A stretch of 64,000 nucleotides of DNA from Thermoleophilum album. GTDB taxonomy: Bacteria; Actinomycetota; Thermoleophilia; Solirubrobacterales; Thermoleophilaceae. The stretch spans positions 930,001 to 994,000 of the forward strand of contig NZ_CP066171.1 of NCBI RefSeq assembly GCF_028867705.1, given 5' to 3'. The translations under genes and the position numbers were made by a program. A model generated the notes under the pieces. The model made no database searches, was not told where the DNA came from, and worked only from the letters and a program-made list of their open reading frames with translations. Below are positions 8,125 to 17,957 of the stretch, one piece after another (positions within the stretch are counted from its first letter, which is position 1; the number at the start of each line of letters is the position of its first letter).

Positions 8125-9054
8125 GTGGCCGACTGGAACGTCGAAGGCAAGGTTGTACTCATCACAGGCGCAGCGCGCGGCATCGGGGCGGCGGCTGCCG
8201 AGCGGCTGTCTGCGCGCGGCGCGAAGCTATCGCTCGTAGGGCTGGAGCCGGCGCGGTTGCGAGCGCTAGCCGAGCGGCTGGGCAGCGATCGCGCCGCTTG
8301 GTTCGAGGCCGACGTCACCGATAGCGACGCGGTTCAGCGCGCGGTCGCAACCACGGTCGAGCGCTTCGGCGGCTTGGACGTCGTCGTCGCGAACGCCGGC
8401 ATCCACCTCATCGGCGCCGTGCAAACAGCGCCGCTCGAGCAGCTCGAGCGGGAACTCGAGGTCAACCTGTTCGGTGCGGTGCGCACGGTCAAAGCGGCGC
8501 TACCGCACGTAGTCGAGCGGCGCGGGTACGTCCTCGTGGTGGCGTCGCTGGCCGCGGCCGCTCACGCCCCGCTGATGAGCGCGTACGCGGCGTCGAAGGC
8601 AGGTGTCGAGGCGTTCACCAACTGTCTGCGCCAGGAGCTCGCTCCCACCGGGACGCGCGTCGGCTGCGCCTACTTCGGCTTCATCGACACCGACCTCGTC
8701 CGCCGCAGTTTCGAGCATCCGTCGACCAAGGTCGCCGAGCGAGCGATGCCCGACTTCCTGCGGCGCCCGCTGCCGGTCGACGCGGCCGCGGCGACGATCG
8801 AGCGCGCGGTGCGTGAGCGCAGGGCGCGCGTGTGGGCGCCTCGGTGGGTGGGGGCGATGCTCGCGCTGCGCGGGATCTTGCAGCCGCTGTCCGAGCGTCT
8901 CGCGGTACGTCGCGGTCACGTCGCCGAGGCGGTGCGGCTGACCGACCCCCGTGTGGTCGCCACCGCGCAGGATCCGCGGCTGGGTATCGCCGTTCCAGCG
9001 GGCGGTGACAGCGCCGATGCGCAGACCGCCGAACGGTCGGGGCAGGCGAGCTAG
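8125..9054 (+). CDS. Short-chain dehydrogenase/reductase
   Basis: This 309-residue SDR has the classical NAD(P) motif TGAARGIG (about 14-21), VVANAGI, an active-site Ser in VVASLA, and YAASK with the catalytic Tyr and Lys. A C-terminal extension of about 60 residues after the Rossmann core (basic segment, then an acidic/polar tail) is unlike minimal SDRs. The GTG at 8125 is preceded by a strong Shine-Dalgarno (GAGGAGGGGG), unlike most first genes here, and by a palindrome that may be an operator. The substrate cannot be inferred; similar proteins act on fatty alcohols/aldehydes or steroids. It is convergent with the next gene. Confidence 0.85.
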   Translation: MADWNVEGKVVLITGAARGIGAAAAERLSARGAKLSLVGLEPARLRALAERLGSDRAAWFEADVTDSDAVQRAVATTVERFGGLDVVVANAGIHLIGAVQTAPLEQLERELEVNLFGAVRTVKAALPHVVERRGYVLVVASLAAAAHAPLMSAYAASKAGVEAFTNCLRQELAPTGTRVGCAYFGFIDTDLVRRSFEHPSTKVAERAMPDFLRRPLPVDAAAATIERAVRERRARVWAPRWVGAMLALRGILQPLSERLAVRRGHVAEAVRLTDPRVVATAQDPRLGIAVPAGGDSADAQTAERSGQAS

Positions 9055-9118
9055 CGCCACCTCGTCAGGTCGGTAGGCCGGGCTCCAGCGCCGCGCGCGG
9101 CGGGCAAGCGTCGACGCG

Positions 9119-10357
9119 CTATGGGAGCGCCCGCGCCACTGTGGCCGGTGCCGGCGGCCCGATCGCGATGCGTTGCGACATCCCGCGCAACGCGCCATGC
9201 CTCGCCAGAGCGGCGTAACGGCCAGGGACGGCTGTTGTCACGACGAGTTGCGCGCGCCCGCGGCGATCGCTGCGAGCGCGTGCGCCCGCAAAGGTCACAG
9301 CAGCCCCCGCGACGGCCCGGCCGCGCCGAGTGACCCGCACCACCACCTTGGCCTGCCGGCCCACGCCGCCGAACGCGCCCCGCTGGCTGACGAGACGCGC
9401 GCTGACCTTCAGCCCCGGTCGTCCACGCGCACGCACGAGGTGCAACATCGCCACCCAGCGCCCGAACGTCGGACGGGTGGCGAGGGGAGCGATCAACCAG
9501 TTGAGCTCGCCGCCGAACACACGTGTCGTGACGAGCCCCTCGGACTCGCCGGCGACAGCGTCTAGCGCCACCTCGAGCCGGCGCTCACCGCTCGTGGTGT
9601 CGATCGACCAGATCGCGAAGCCCGCGTCTTGGCCGGCGAGGAACAGGCGGCTGCCGACGAACGCGCCGCCCGTGACACCGCTCGGCGGCACCGCGCCCAC
9701 CAGCCAGCGCGCAGCCCGCAGAGGAGCCCCGCGCGGCGCGGCGTGGGAACGAGCGATCGCGCTCGTACGGTAGGCGAGGAGGTCGCGACCGCTCGACGTC
9801 CAGGCGTACTTGCCGCTCGGATCGACCTCCACCCACATCGCTTTCGCGATCTCGCTGCGATCGAGCAGTACCAGGTAGCGCCACGACAGATCGTCGGGAT
9901 CGGCGACAGCGATAGCGCCCTGGCCACAGGTGTTGCCGCGGCCGGGCACGTAGCACTCGAGTGGCAGCAGGAGGCGACCGCCCCCGGCGCGGTCGAAGGA
10001 CGGATCGCCGATGTGGTTGAAGCCGTAGGCGGCAGCGACGTCGGCGGGGATTGCTTGGGGACGGCCATCGACGCGCAACCCCTGCCGGGTGGTGCGCCAC
10101 AACCCCGAGAAGAAACCGGTGAAAAACAGCGACCGCCCGTCGCTCGTCGCGCCCTGCCAGTAGTCGGTCGGGAAACCGCTCCAGCCGGTCAAAAGCCAGC
10201 GGCCCGGATCGCGCGGCCCAGGGTCGCCGGCGGCCGCTCGGCGCGCTGCCGGCGCCGACGCTTCAGCTGCCTGCGCGAACACCGACGGCTCGCACAAGGC
10301 GCCCAGCGCCACCACCGCGACCGTCGCAGCGATCCGGCTTACCTTGCTGTGTAGCAC
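9119..10357 (-). CDS. Secreted protein of unknown function with C-terminal Ig-like module
   Basis: I do not recognise the family. The 412-residue product has a signal peptide (about 1-29, cleavage near VFAQA). A Trp/Gly-rich central region (about 50-300) with recurring beta-strand and GxW-type patterns could be a propeller-like fold. A C-terminal stretch (about 335-395, KVVVRVTRRGRAVAGAAVTF and a GRAQLVV strand) resembles bacterial Ig-like or carboxypeptidase-regulatory-like domains. Two Cys in LECYVPGRGNTCG could form a disulfide outside the cell. The start is GTG at 10357, chosen because GGGAGGAGC lies just upstream and the signal peptide begins there; longer readings are not plausible. Confidence 0.7.
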   Translation of the reverse strand: MLHSKVSRIAATVAVVALGALCEPSVFAQAAEASAPAARRAAAGDPGPRDPGRWLLTGWSGFPTDYWQGATSDGRSLFFTGFFSGLWRTTRQGLRVDGRPQAIPADVAAAYGFNHIGDPSFDRAGGGRLLLPLECYVPGRGNTCGQGAIAVADPDDLSWRYLVLLDRSEIAKAMWVEVDPSGKYAWTSSGRDLLAYRTSAIARSHAAPRGAPLRAARWLVGAVPPSGVTGGAFVGSRLFLAGQDAGFAIWSIDTTSGERRLEVALDAVAGESEGLVTTRVFGGELNWLIAPLATRPTFGRWVAMLHLVRARGRPGLKVSARLVSQRGAFGGVGRQAKVVVRVTRRGRAVAGAAVTFAGARARSDRRGRAQLVVTTAVPGRYAALARHGALRGMSQRIAIGPPAPATVARALP

Positions 10358-10405
10358 CGCTCCTCCCTGCGATCGTCCCGCCCGACTGTACCCGCCGCCC
10401 GCGGG

Positions 10406-10411
10406 TAGGCT
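10406..10411 (+). promoter_or_regulatory. -10 box, leaderless membrane-protein gene
   Basis: TAGGCT lies 8 nt before the GTG at 10420; no Shine-Dalgarno is present. Confidence 0.5.
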
Positions 10412-10419
10412 GCCCAACC

Positions 10420-10926
10420 GTGCGCCTGGATCGCTTGCGCAGCGGCGAGTGGCTTGCTCTGGGGGCCGCGGTTGCCCTGGTCTGGGCGCTCGTCGCGCTG
10501 CCGGCGCAGGGCGAGAGCAGCGCGCTCGCCGAGCTCGGCGTGCGCGACCTCCTCCTGCTTGCCGCAGCGGCGGCGGCGCTGTTCGCATGGCTTGCGACCG
10601 CTCTTTCGTCGACCACGCCGCTGCCCGTGGCCGGCACCGCTTGTGCCGGCACCGTGACCTTGATCGCAGCGCTGTTTGCGACCGTGCACCTTCTGACCCA
10701 CCTCGGCAGCGCCGAAGGCGGCGATTTCGCCACCGCCGCTCTCGTCTGGATCGAGCTTGTCGGCCTGGGCCGCGGGCTCGCCGACGAGCGTCTGGGGTTG
10801 CCGGAGGACCCCCGCGACCACACCGGTGCGCGCGCGAGCGCCGCCGTCTACCCGCACGTCGAACGGATCCCCGCCCCATCGCCGACAGCGTCGCCCCCCT
10901 CGCCCGGTACCGGCCGCGAGACCTAG
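10420..10926 (+). CDS. Small integral membrane protein of unknown function
   Basis: This 168-residue protein has four probable transmembrane segments (about 11-29, 40-62, 72-96 and 103-121) and a hydrophilic Pro-rich C-terminal tail of about 45 residues. It has no recognised motif. It ends 21 nt before gatC, which has its own -10 box, so it need not be part of the gatCAB operon. The start is GTG at 10420, after a leaderless-type -10 box. Codon use is like its neighbours. Confidence 0.7.
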   Translation: MRLDRLRSGEWLALGAAVALVWALVALPAQGESSALAELGVRDLLLLAAAAAALFAWLATALSSTTPLPVAGTACAGTVTLIAALFATVHLLTHLGSAEGGDFATAALVWIELVGLGRGLADERLGLPEDPRDHTGARASAAVYPHVERIPAPSPTASPPSPGTGRET

Positions 10927-10933
10927 ACGCACG

Positions 10934-10939
10934 TAGAAT
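10934..10939 (+). promoter_or_regulatory. -10 box of gatC (leaderless)
   Basis: TAGAAT, close to consensus, ends 8 nt before the gatC GTG. Confidence 0.6.
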
Positions 10940-10947
10940 CGCGGGCC

Positions 10948-11235
10948 GTGATAGAGCGCGACCAGGTTCTGCACGTCGCTCGCCTCGCCCGTCTGCGGCT
11001 GAACGACGAGGAGGTGGAGCGCTTCACGCGCGAGCTCGGCACGATTCTCGAGCACGTCGAGCGCATCCAGCAGCTCGATCTCGCGGGCGTGGAGCCCACC
11101 AGCCACGTCGTCGAGCTCGTCAACGTTCTGCGGCCGGACGAGCCCGGCCAGTGTCTTGACCGCGACCGCGTGCTCGCACAGGCGCCCGACGCCGCCGAGG
11201 GCGGTTTCCGCGTTCCGAGCCCTGGGACGTCCTGA
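10948..11235 (+). CDS. gatC: Asp/Glu-tRNA amidotransferase subunit C
   Basis: This 95-residue subunit wraps between GatA and GatB and stabilises the complex. It has the conserved [16 protein letters not shown] start, the [19 protein letters not shown] middle and the LRPDEPG segment. The stop TGA overlaps the gatA ATG. The GTG start follows a leaderless-type promoter. Confidence 0.95.
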   Translation: MIERDQVLHVARLARLRLNDEEVERFTRELGTILEHVERIQQLDLAGVEPTSHVVELVNVLRPDEPGQCLDRDRVLAQAPDAAEGGFRVPSPGTS

Positions 11236-12662
11236 TGCAGGAGCTGCTCGCGCTCGACGCCCACGCGCTGATCGCCGCGATACGCCGCGGCGAGCTCTCG
11301 TCCCGCGAGGTCTTCGACACCTACCGCGAGCGCGCTGCCAGCGATCCTCTCGGCGCTTACCTGTGGGTGGCCGAGAGCGGACGGCCGGTCGACAGCGCAG
11401 CGCCGCTGGCCGGCGTTCCCGTCGCCGTCAAGGACATCTTCTGTGTCGATGGCGTCCCGACGACCGCCGCCTCGCGGATCCTCGAGGGGTACGTGCCGCC
11501 TTACACCGCCACTGTCGTCGAACTACTCGAAGCGGCCGGTGCGCCGCTGCTCTGCAAGACCAACATGGACGAGTTCGCGATGGGCTCGTCGAACGAAAAC
11601 TCGGCCTTCGGACCGGTGCGCAACCCGTGGGATCGCGAACGGGTTCCGGGCGGATCGTCAGGCGGGTCGGCGGCAGCCGTCGCCGGCGGTCTGGCGCCGT
11701 GGGCGATCGGCACCGACACCGGCGGATCGATCCGCCAGCCGGCCGCTCTCTGCGGCGTCGTGGGGCTCAAACCGACCTACGGGGCGTGTTCGCGCCACGG
11801 GATGATCGCCTTCGCCTCGTCGCTCGATCAGGCGGGGCCGATCGCTCGCAACGTGCGCGATTGCGCGCTGCTGTTGCGGCACATGGTGGGTCGCGATCCT
11901 GCCGACGCCACATCGGTCGGTCTGCCCGAGGACGTGCTCGTACCGCAGGCCGAGCGCCTCGACGGTGTGCGGCTCGGGGTGGTCGCGGAGCTGATGGGGG
12001 AGGGGATCGAGAGCGGCGTGCGCGGATGCGTCGAGCGGGCGCTAGCGCTCGCCGAGGAGCTCGGAGCGAGCGTCGAAGAGGTGCACCTACCGCACGCTCC
12101 CTACGCGATCTCCGCCTACTACGTGCTGGCGCCGGCCGAGGCCAGCGCCAACCTCGCCCGCTACGACGGCGTCCGCTACGGGTTGCGCGTCGACGGCGAC
12201 GACCTCACCGCCATGTACGAGAACACCCGCGCCGCGGGCTTCGGCGCCGAGGTGAAACGGCGGATCATGCTCGGCACCTACGCGCTTTCGTCCGGCTACT
12301 ACGACGCCTACTACGCCACCGCCCAGCGCGTGCGCACGAAGATCGTCGAGGACTTCCGCGCCGCCTTCGCGCGCGTCGATCTCGTCGTCTCGCCCACCTC
12401 GCCGACGGTCGCGTTCCGCCTCGGCGAGCGGGTTTCCGATCCGCTCGCCATGTACCTCTCCGACGTCTGCACGGTGCCGATGTCGCTCGCCGGCATCCCG
12501 GCGATCTCGATTCCGGCGGGGCTCTCCGACGGGCTGCCCGTCGGGTTGCAGATCGCCGGGCCGCCGTTCTCGGAGAACCGCGTGCTGGAGGTGGCGCACG
12601 CCCTCGAGCAAGCGCTCGCGTTCGAGGGCGTGCCGCGGGAGGTGGAGGTGAAACCCGCATGA
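11235..12662 (+). CDS. gatA: Asp/Glu-tRNA amidotransferase subunit A
   Basis: This 475-residue amidase-signature enzyme hydrolyses glutamine to supply ammonia for transamidation of Glu-tRNA(Gln) and/or Asp-tRNA(Asn). The Ser-cisSer-Lys triad is visible: Lys66 in VAVKDIF, Ser141 in [10 protein letters not shown] and Ser165 in [10 protein letters not shown], with the same spacing as characterised GatA. The C-terminal PAISIPAG and GLPVGLQI blocks are intact. The start overlaps the gatC stop by one base, and the stop overlaps the gatB ATG, so the three subunits are coupled. Confidence 0.97.
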   Translation: MQELLALDAHALIAAIRRGELSSREVFDTYRERAASDPLGAYLWVAESGRPVDSAAPLAGVPVAVKDIFCVDGVPTTAASRILEGYVPPYTATVVELLEAAGAPLLCKTNMDEFAMGSSNENSAFGPVRNPWDRERVPGGSSGGSAAAVAGGLAPWAIGTDTGGSIRQPAALCGVVGLKPTYGACSRHGMIAFASSLDQAGPIARNVRDCALLLRHMVGRDPADATSVGLPEDVLVPQAERLDGVRLGVVAELMGEGIESGVRGCVERALALAEELGASVEEVHLPHAPYAISAYYVLAPAEASANLARYDGVRYGLRVDGDDLTAMYENTRAAGFGAEVKRRIMLGTYALSSGYYDAYYATAQRVRTKIVEDFRAAFARVDLVVSPTSPTVAFRLGERVSDPLAMYLSDVCTVPMSLAGIPAISIPAGLSDGLPVGLQIAGPPFSENRVLEVAHALEQALAFEGVPREVEVKPA

Positions 12663-14104
12663 GTGCGGCGGTGGGAGAACGGGTGGAGTTCGAGCCGGTC
12701 ATCGGGCTCGAGATCCACGTCCAGCTGGCGACGCGCACCAAGATGTTCTGTTCCTGCCCGCTCTCCTTCGGCGAGGAGCCGAACACCCGCACCTGCCCGG
12801 TGTGCCTTGGGCTCCCCGGAGCGCTGCCGGTGCCCAACAGCGAGGCGGTGCACTTCGCGCTGATGATCGCCCTCGCCTTCGGGTGCGAGATCGCGCCGCG
12901 CGGGCTCTTCCACCGCAAGAACTACTTCTATCCCGACCTTCCCAAGGGCTACCAGATCAGCCAGTACGACGAGCCGCTCGGACGCAACGGCCGCCTCGGC
13001 GACGTCCGCATCCACCGTGTGCACCTCGAGGAGGACGCCGCAAAGCTCGTGCACGCTTCGAGCTCGGGGCGGATCCACGGCGCGGAAGCGTCGATCGTCG
13101 ATTTCAACCGGGGCGGCACGCCGCTCGTCGAGATCGTCACCGAGCCCGACCTGCGCTCGCCCGAGCAAGCGGCCGAGTTCGGGCGTCTGCTACAGGCGAC
13201 ACTGCGGCGCCTCGGCGTCTCGGACGTGAACATGGAGGAGGGGTCGCTGCGGATCGACGCCAACGTCTCGGTGCGCCCGGCCGGCAGCAGCGAGCTCGGC
13301 ACCAAGACCGAGCTCAAGAACATGAACTCGTTCCGCTTCCTCGAGCGCGGGCTCGCTGCCGAGATCGAGCGCCAGCGAGCGCTTCTCTCAGCCGGCGAGC
13401 CGGTGGTGCAAGAGACGCTCCACTTCGATCCCCGCAGCGGCACCCTCGCGCCGCTGCGTTCGAAAGAGGAGGCGCACGACTACCGCTACTTCCCCGAGCC
13501 CGACCTGGTGCCCCTGGTGCCGACCGAGGACATGATCGCCCGCGCACGCCAGGCGCTGCCGGAACTGCCGGCCGAGCGCGCCGAACGCTTCCAGCGCGAG
13601 CTCGGTCTCGCCGCCGACACTGCCCGCCTGCTCGCTTTCCGGTTCGAGCTCGGCGACTTTTTCGAGTTAGCGCTTGCCGCCGGCGACGGTGTCGACGCAC
13701 GCGCCCTCGCAAACTGGACGGTCAACGAACTCGCGGCGCGAGTCGGTGACGGCGACCCAGCGGCTTCGCCGCTCACCGCCGAGGCCTTCGCCCAGCTCGT
13801 GTCGCTTGTCCAGCAGCGGCGGATCTCGGCGGCGGCCGGCAAGGACGTGCTCGACCGGCTCGTTGCCACTGGCGGCGATCCTCACAAGATCGTCGAAGAG
13901 CTCGGCCTCGAGATGGCGGCTAGCGACGAGCTCGACAGCATCGTCGACGAGGCAATTCGCGAAAACGCCGACGCCGTTGCCAAGATCCGCGCCGGCAAGG
14001 TGCAAGCGGTGGGAGCGATCGTGGGCGCGGTGATGCGCGCCACTCGCGGCCGCGCCGACGGTGCCGAGGTCCAGCGGCTCGTGCGCGAGAAGCTGGGCCT
14101 GTGA
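12659..14104 (+). CDS. gatB: Asp/Glu-tRNA amidotransferase subunit B
   Basis: This 481-residue subunit activates the misacylated tRNA and carries out the amidation with ammonia delivered from GatA. It contains the [12 protein letters not shown] start, a Cys set in FCSCPLSF and TCPVCLG for zinc, [18 protein letters not shown], and the [15 protein letters not shown] and TELKNMNSF blocks. The C-terminal 150 residues form the helical and tail (YqeY-like) domains. The start ATG overlaps the gatA stop (ATGA). A complete GatCAB fits an organism without GlnRS and/or AsnRS. Confidence 0.97.
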   Translation: MSAAVGERVEFEPVIGLEIHVQLATRTKMFCSCPLSFGEEPNTRTCPVCLGLPGALPVPNSEAVHFALMIALAFGCEIAPRGLFHRKNYFYPDLPKGYQISQYDEPLGRNGRLGDVRIHRVHLEEDAAKLVHASSSGRIHGAEASIVDFNRGGTPLVEIVTEPDLRSPEQAAEFGRLLQATLRRLGVSDVNMEEGSLRIDANVSVRPAGSSELGTKTELKNMNSFRFLERGLAAEIERQRALLSAGEPVVQETLHFDPRSGTLAPLRSKEEAHDYRYFPEPDLVPLVPTEDMIARARQALPELPAERAERFQRELGLAADTARLLAFRFELGDFFELALAAGDGVDARALANWTVNELAARVGDGDPAASPLTAEAFAQLVSLVQQRRISAAAGKDVLDRLVATGGDPHKIVEELGLEMAASDELDSIVDEAIRENADAVAKIRAGKVQAVGAIVGAVMRATRGRADGAEVQRLVREKLGL

Positions 14105-15072
14105 GCGACGAGCTCTCGCAGCGGGACAAGATCGACCTCGCTGGCTGCGAGTTGCGCACAGCGCGCGGCAGCGAACTGCGGCGGGCGCGCGACTTCGCGC
14201 GCGCGGTCGTCGACCGCGAGCTGCGCGCGCGCGGGATCGAGCCGTGGTACGGCGCTCCCGGCGGGCGGGACTGGGAGCGCGAGAGTGCGCTGCAGGCTTT
14301 CCTACAAGCACAGCCCGGCGCCCGCTTCGTCGTTTGCGAGCGCGCGGGCGAGCTGATCGCAGTGGCGCGCACGACGCGTTTCGAGACGATGGACGAGGCG
14401 CTCGAGGTGGTGGTGGCGCCCGAGTACGCACGACGCGGGCTCGGCCAGGCGCTGCTCGCCGAGCTGTGGCCGGGAACGCCGACGCCCGACCTCGGCCGGC
14501 TGGCGTTCGTGCCGGGAACCGCGGCCGACCTCAACCTCTACCTGTCTTTCGGCGTGATGCCTGTGGCCGGGCGCTGGCACTTGCGCATCCCCTCGGCGCT
14601 TTACCGCGAACGGCGCGCCGCCGAGGTCGTCGACGAGGATCCAGCGCCCGTTCACGTGCTCGAGGCCGGCACGGCGCTCGACACCTGGGCGGCGCTAGAG
14701 GAGAGCGCGCTCGGTTACGCACGGCCTTGGCTGCACGAGTGGTTCGCCCGCGATCGGGTAGCGCTGGGTGTTGTCGCGGGCGACGGTCGCCCCGACGCTG
14801 TCTGCTGGGTGAGCGCCGACGGCGACGTCGGGCCGGCGGTCGCACGTCGTCCCGAGGACCTCGTACCCGTCGTGCTGGCGGCGCTCGACCGGGTGGCGAG
14901 CGCCTGCGACGCTCCCGAGCTGGCGATCCAGTGCACCACGCCCGCGTGGTGGCTTTTGCGGCGGCTGCGCCTGCTTGGTTTTCGCCTCCACTGGCCGAGC
15001 TGGATCCTGAGCTCGGTTCCCTGCCCGGCCCTCGACCGCTATCTGCCTGTTCAACCGCCGGCACTGCTCTGA
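14101..15072 (+). CDS. Two-domain GNAT family acetyltransferase
   Basis: This 323-residue protein overlaps the gatB stop by four bases (GTGA) and is the last gene of that unit. The N-terminal domain has the acetyl-CoA motif EYARRGLGQALLAEL (RRGLGQA at 111-117). The C-terminal half (about 185-300) looks like a second, degenerate GNAT fold without a clear pyrophosphate loop. This architecture recalls mycothiol synthase and aminoglycoside-type acetyltransferases, but the substrate is not identifiable. The tight coupling to a tRNA amidotransferase is unexplained. Confidence 0.75.
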   Translation: MSDELSQRDKIDLAGCELRTARGSELRRARDFARAVVDRELRARGIEPWYGAPGGRDWERESALQAFLQAQPGARFVVCERAGELIAVARTTRFETMDEALEVVVAPEYARRGLGQALLAELWPGTPTPDLGRLAFVPGTAADLNLYLSFGVMPVAGRWHLRIPSALYRERRAAEVVDEDPAPVHVLEAGTALDTWAALEESALGYARPWLHEWFARDRVALGVVAGDGRPDAVCWVSADGDVGPAVARRPEDLVPVVLAALDRVASACDAPELAIQCTTPAWWLLRRLRLLGFRLHWPSWILSSVPCPALDRYLPVQPPALL

Positions 15073-15148
15073 GCGCTCGCCGCGCGCCGTGTCGCCCGCG
15101 ACCGCTGTGGTCGCGAGGGGTGGCGTTCGTGCTTTGCTTAGCGCCACG

Positions 15149-15325
15149 ATGGGCGGTTCGGCTGGCAGGGCGCTCGTTCGGCGCGGGGCGCTGGTAGCGC
15201 TCGTCGTCGTCGGCGGGTGGGTCGCCTTCAAGGTGGCGGTCGGCCTCGTCGCGACACTCTTGTGGCTGGCGCTCGGAGCGCTCGTCGTCGCCGCGCTCGC
15301 CTACCTGCTTCTCGTCTGGAGGTAA
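15149..15325 (+). CDS. Small membrane protein
   Basis: This 58-residue protein is almost entirely hydrophobic, with two predicted membrane segments (about 12-32 and 34-55) and a basic N-terminus. The ATG at 15149 was chosen; a GTG at 15089 would add 20 residues. It ends 4 nt before the next gene, which also encodes a membrane protein, so they are probably co-expressed. No family was recognised, and the small size leaves some doubt that it is a gene. Confidence 0.5.
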   Translation: MGGSAGRALVRRGALVALVVVGGWVAFKVAVGLVATLLWLALGALVVAALAYLLLVWR

Positions 15326-15329
15326 GGGG

Positions 15330-15620
15330 GTGGAAGGCGGCGCCTACGTCGTGATCGCGTTCTTCTGCGGACTGTCGGCGGGTGTGATCGGGCGCATCAA
15401 GGGGAGCTCGTTCTGGATCTGGTTCCTGGTCGGAGCGGCGGTCCCATTGCTTGGCACGCTCGCCGCCGTTCTCTACCGCAACGAGCGGGCGCTGCCACGC
15501 CGCCCGTGCCCGGGCTGCGGCGCCTCGCTGGCGATCCACGATCAGGTGTGCATGCGCTGCGGTCTCGACCTCCCGCCGCCCGAATTCGCCTCTGACGAGA
15601 GCGGCGACGCCCGCGGCTGA
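15330..15620 (+). CDS. Small membrane protein with zinc ribbon
   Basis: This 96-residue protein has two N-terminal membrane segments (about 4-22 and 28-48) and a cytosolic C-terminal zinc ribbon with CPGCG and CMRCG knuckles. It has an acidic tail. The GTG start follows TGGAGGTAAGGGG, a good Shine-Dalgarno. The function is unknown; such proteins are common in actinobacteria. It is probably co-transcribed with the small membrane protein upstream. Confidence 0.7.
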   Translation: MEGGAYVVIAFFCGLSAGVIGRIKGSSFWIWFLVGAAVPLLGTLAAVLYRNERALPRRPCPGCGASLAIHDQVCMRCGLDLPPPEFASDESGDARG

Positions 15621-15648
15621 GCGGCGCAGCGAAGCCGCTCCGCGCTGG

Positions 15649-15654
15649 TAGACT
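15649..15654 (+). promoter_or_regulatory. -10 box upstream of ilvB
   Basis: TAGACT lies 41 nt before the ilvB ATG, predicting a leader of about 35 nt. No leader peptide rich in Ile, Val or Leu codons was found in it. Confidence 0.4.
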
Positions 15655-15695
15655 CGCGCACGCCGCCGGCGGCGAGTGCGGGCGGGCGAGCGGCA

Positions 15696-17378
15696 ATGCG
15701 AGCTGTCGACGCGATCATCGAGTGTCTCAAGGCCGAGGGGGTCGAGCACCTCTTCGGCATTCCTGGCGGCGCGAACCTGCCCACCTACGACGCGCTCTAC
15801 GACGCCGGCATCCGCCACATCCAGTGCCGCCACGAGCAGGGCGCGGGTCACGCGGCCGAGGGTTACGCGAAGGCTTCCGGCAAGGTCGGGGTGGCGCTTG
15901 CGACGTCCGGTCCCGGCGCCACCAACCTTGTCACGGCGATTGCGGACGCGCACATGGACTCGGTGCCGTGCGTGTTCATCACCGGGCAGGTGCGCACCGA
16001 GCTGATCGGCACCGACGGCTTCCAGGAAGCCGACGTGACCGGCATCACGATGCCGATCGTCAAGCACTCCTTCCTGATCCAGGATCCGCGCGAAATCCCG
16101 CGCACGATCCACGAGGCTTTCCACATCGCCCGCACAGGGCGGCCAGGTCCCGTGCTCGTCGACATCCCGCAAGATCTGTCGCGCGCCGACATCCCCTACG
16201 AGCCGATCGATCTCGACAAGATCTCGCTGCCCGGCTACCAGCCGACGACAGAGGGGAACGCCAAGCAGATCCGGCTCGCTGCCAAAGCGCTCGCGCACGC
16301 CAGACGGCCGGTGATCTACGGCGGCGGCGGGATCATCAACGCCAACGCGGCCGAGGAGTTCCGCCAGTTCTGCACCTCCGACAACTTCCCGGTAACGCTG
16401 ACGCTGATGGGGCTGGGGGCGCTGCCCGGCGACCACCCGCAGTTCCTCGGCATGCTCGGCATGCACGGCACGCGCACCGCCAACTACGCGATGGACGAGG
16501 CCGACCTGATCGTCGCCGTCGGCGCCCGTTTCGACGACCGCGTGACGGGCAAACTCTCGGAGTTCGCGCCGCGTGCCAAGTTCGTGCACATCGACATCGA
16601 TCCGGCCGAGATCTCAAAGAACGTTCCCGCCCACATCCCGATCGTCGGCGACGCCAAGAAGGTGCTGCCGAAACTCACCGCTGAGTACCGCGCGCTCGGC
16701 GCCGACCCCAAGCGTCTCGACGCCTGGTGGGAACGGATCCGTGGCTGGCAGAAGAAGTACCCGCTGCGCTACGACGAGACGCCCGATGGCGAGATCAAGC
16801 CGCAGCGCATGATCGAGACGCTCTACGAAGTGACCGGCGGCGACGCGATCATCACCTCCGACGTCGGTCAGCACCAGATGTGGACCGCCCAGTACTACAA
16901 GTTCAAGCGGCCGCGTCAGTGGATCAACTCCGGCGGTCTCGGGACGATGGGGTTCGGGCTGCCGTCGGCGATGGGCGCCAAGGTGGCGCGCCCCGACGAG
17001 ACGGTGATCTGCGTCGCCGGCGACGGCTCGTTGATCATGACGGTGCAAGAGCTCGCCACCTGCGTCACCGAGAACATCCCGGTGAAGGTGTTCATCATGA
17101 ACAACGGCTACCTCGGGATGGTCCGGCAGTGGCAAGAGCTCTTCTGGAACCGCCGCTACTGTGCGGTCGAGATGGGACCAAGCCCCGACTGGGTGAAGCT
17201 CGCCGAGGCGTTCGGTTGCAAGGGGATGCGCTGCACCGACAAGAACGAGCTGGCCGACGCGATGCGCGAGGCGATCGCCCACGACGGCCCGGTGGTGCTC
17301 GACATCCATGTCACGCGCGAGGAGAACTGCTTCCCGATGATCCCCGCCGGCGCACCGGCGCGCGAGATGGTGGGGTAG
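15696..17378 (+). CDS. ilvB: Acetolactate synthase, large (catalytic) subunit
   Basis: This 560-residue ThDP enzyme condenses pyruvate with pyruvate or 2-oxobutyrate, the first common step to valine/leucine and isoleucine. The activating Glu47 sits in RHEQGAGHAAEGYA, followed by the TSGPGATN and FITGQV blocks. The ThDP/metal motif GDGSLIMTVQEL...NNGYLGMVRQWQ is in the C-terminal third. The length is normal. It is followed 13 nt later by the regulatory subunit. ATG at 15696 is the start. Confidence 0.96.
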   Translation: MRAVDAIIECLKAEGVEHLFGIPGGANLPTYDALYDAGIRHIQCRHEQGAGHAAEGYAKASGKVGVALATSGPGATNLVTAIADAHMDSVPCVFITGQVRTELIGTDGFQEADVTGITMPIVKHSFLIQDPREIPRTIHEAFHIARTGRPGPVLVDIPQDLSRADIPYEPIDLDKISLPGYQPTTEGNAKQIRLAAKALAHARRPVIYGGGGIINANAAEEFRQFCTSDNFPVTLTLMGLGALPGDHPQFLGMLGMHGTRTANYAMDEADLIVAVGARFDDRVTGKLSEFAPRAKFVHIDIDPAEISKNVPAHIPIVGDAKKVLPKLTAEYRALGADPKRLDAWWERIRGWQKKYPLRYDETPDGEIKPQRMIETLYEVTGGDAIITSDVGQHQMWTAQYYKFKRPRQWINSGGLGTMGFGLPSAMGAKVARPDETVICVAGDGSLIMTVQELATCVTENIPVKVFIMNNGYLGMVRQWQELFWNRRYCAVEMGPSPDWVKLAEAFGCKGMRCTDKNELADAMREAIAHDGPVVLDIHVTREENCFPMIPAGAPAREMVG

Positions 17379-17391
17379 GCGAGGGACGAGC

Positions 17392-17949
17392 GTGGGCGAG
17401 CCGGCGACCAGCGAGATCCTCGACCTCGACCGCCTCGAGGCGACGGGCGGACTGCGCACCGGTCGCCGCCACACGCTGTCGCTGTTGGTAGAGAACAAAC
17501 CCGGTGTGCTGGCGCGCATCGCCGGCCTGTTCGCGCGCCGCGGTTTCAACATCGACTCGCTCGCTGTCGGTCCCACGCAGGACCAGACGCTGTCGCGGAT
17601 CACGCTCACCGTCGACGGTGCTCAGCACCCGATCGATCAGGTCACCAAGCAGCTGCACAAGCTCGTGAACGTGATCAAGATCCGCGATCTGGCGCCCGAG
17701 GAGAGCGTGCGCCGAGAGCTCGCCCTCTTCAAGATCGCGGCCGACGCCGAGAGCCGCGACCAGGTCGTGCAGCTCGCCGAGATTTTCCGTGGCAGGATCG
17801 TCGACATCTCGCGCCGCTCGCTGGTCGTCGAGCTCACCGGCACCGACGACAAGATCGAGGCGTTCGAAGAGCTGGTCAAACCCTTCGGCCTGATCGAGAT
17901 GGTGCGCACCGGCGAAATCGCCGTGGCGCGCGGCCGCTCCGCGACCTAG
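17392..17949 (+). CDS. ilvN: Acetolactate synthase, small (regulatory) subunit
   Basis: This 185-residue ACT-domain protein binds valine and gives feedback control of IlvB. The ACT domain spans about 27-100 (LSLLVENKPGVLARIAGLF, GFNIDSLAVG). The second domain contains FRGRIVDISRRSLVVELTG and KPFGLIEMVRTGEIAV. About 20 extra N-terminal residues precede the ACT domain. The start is GTG at 17392. It forms an operon with ilvB. Confidence 0.95.
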   Translation: MGEPATSEILDLDRLEATGGLRTGRRHTLSLLVENKPGVLARIAGLFARRGFNIDSLAVGPTQDQTLSRITLTVDGAQHPIDQVTKQLHKLVNVIKIRDLAPEESVRRELALFKIAADAESRDQVVQLAEIFRGRIVDISRRSLVVELTGTDDKIEAFEELVKPFGLIEMVRTGEIAVARGRSAT

Positions 17950-17957
17950 CCGGAAAC

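Noticed and set aside
12087-13168. Long minus-strand frames over gatA and gatB
   Set aside because: They are mirror-frame shadows of strongly conserved genes, typical of high-G+C DNA, and their translations have no domain-like pattern.
15661-15695. Attenuator leader peptide before ilvB
   Set aside because: The short transcript leader contains no frame with clustered Ile, Val or Leu codons.
15228-16589. A 453-codon minus-strand frame over ilvB
   Set aside because: Antisense to a conserved enzyme, with no recognised motif and no promoter or Shine-Dalgarno.
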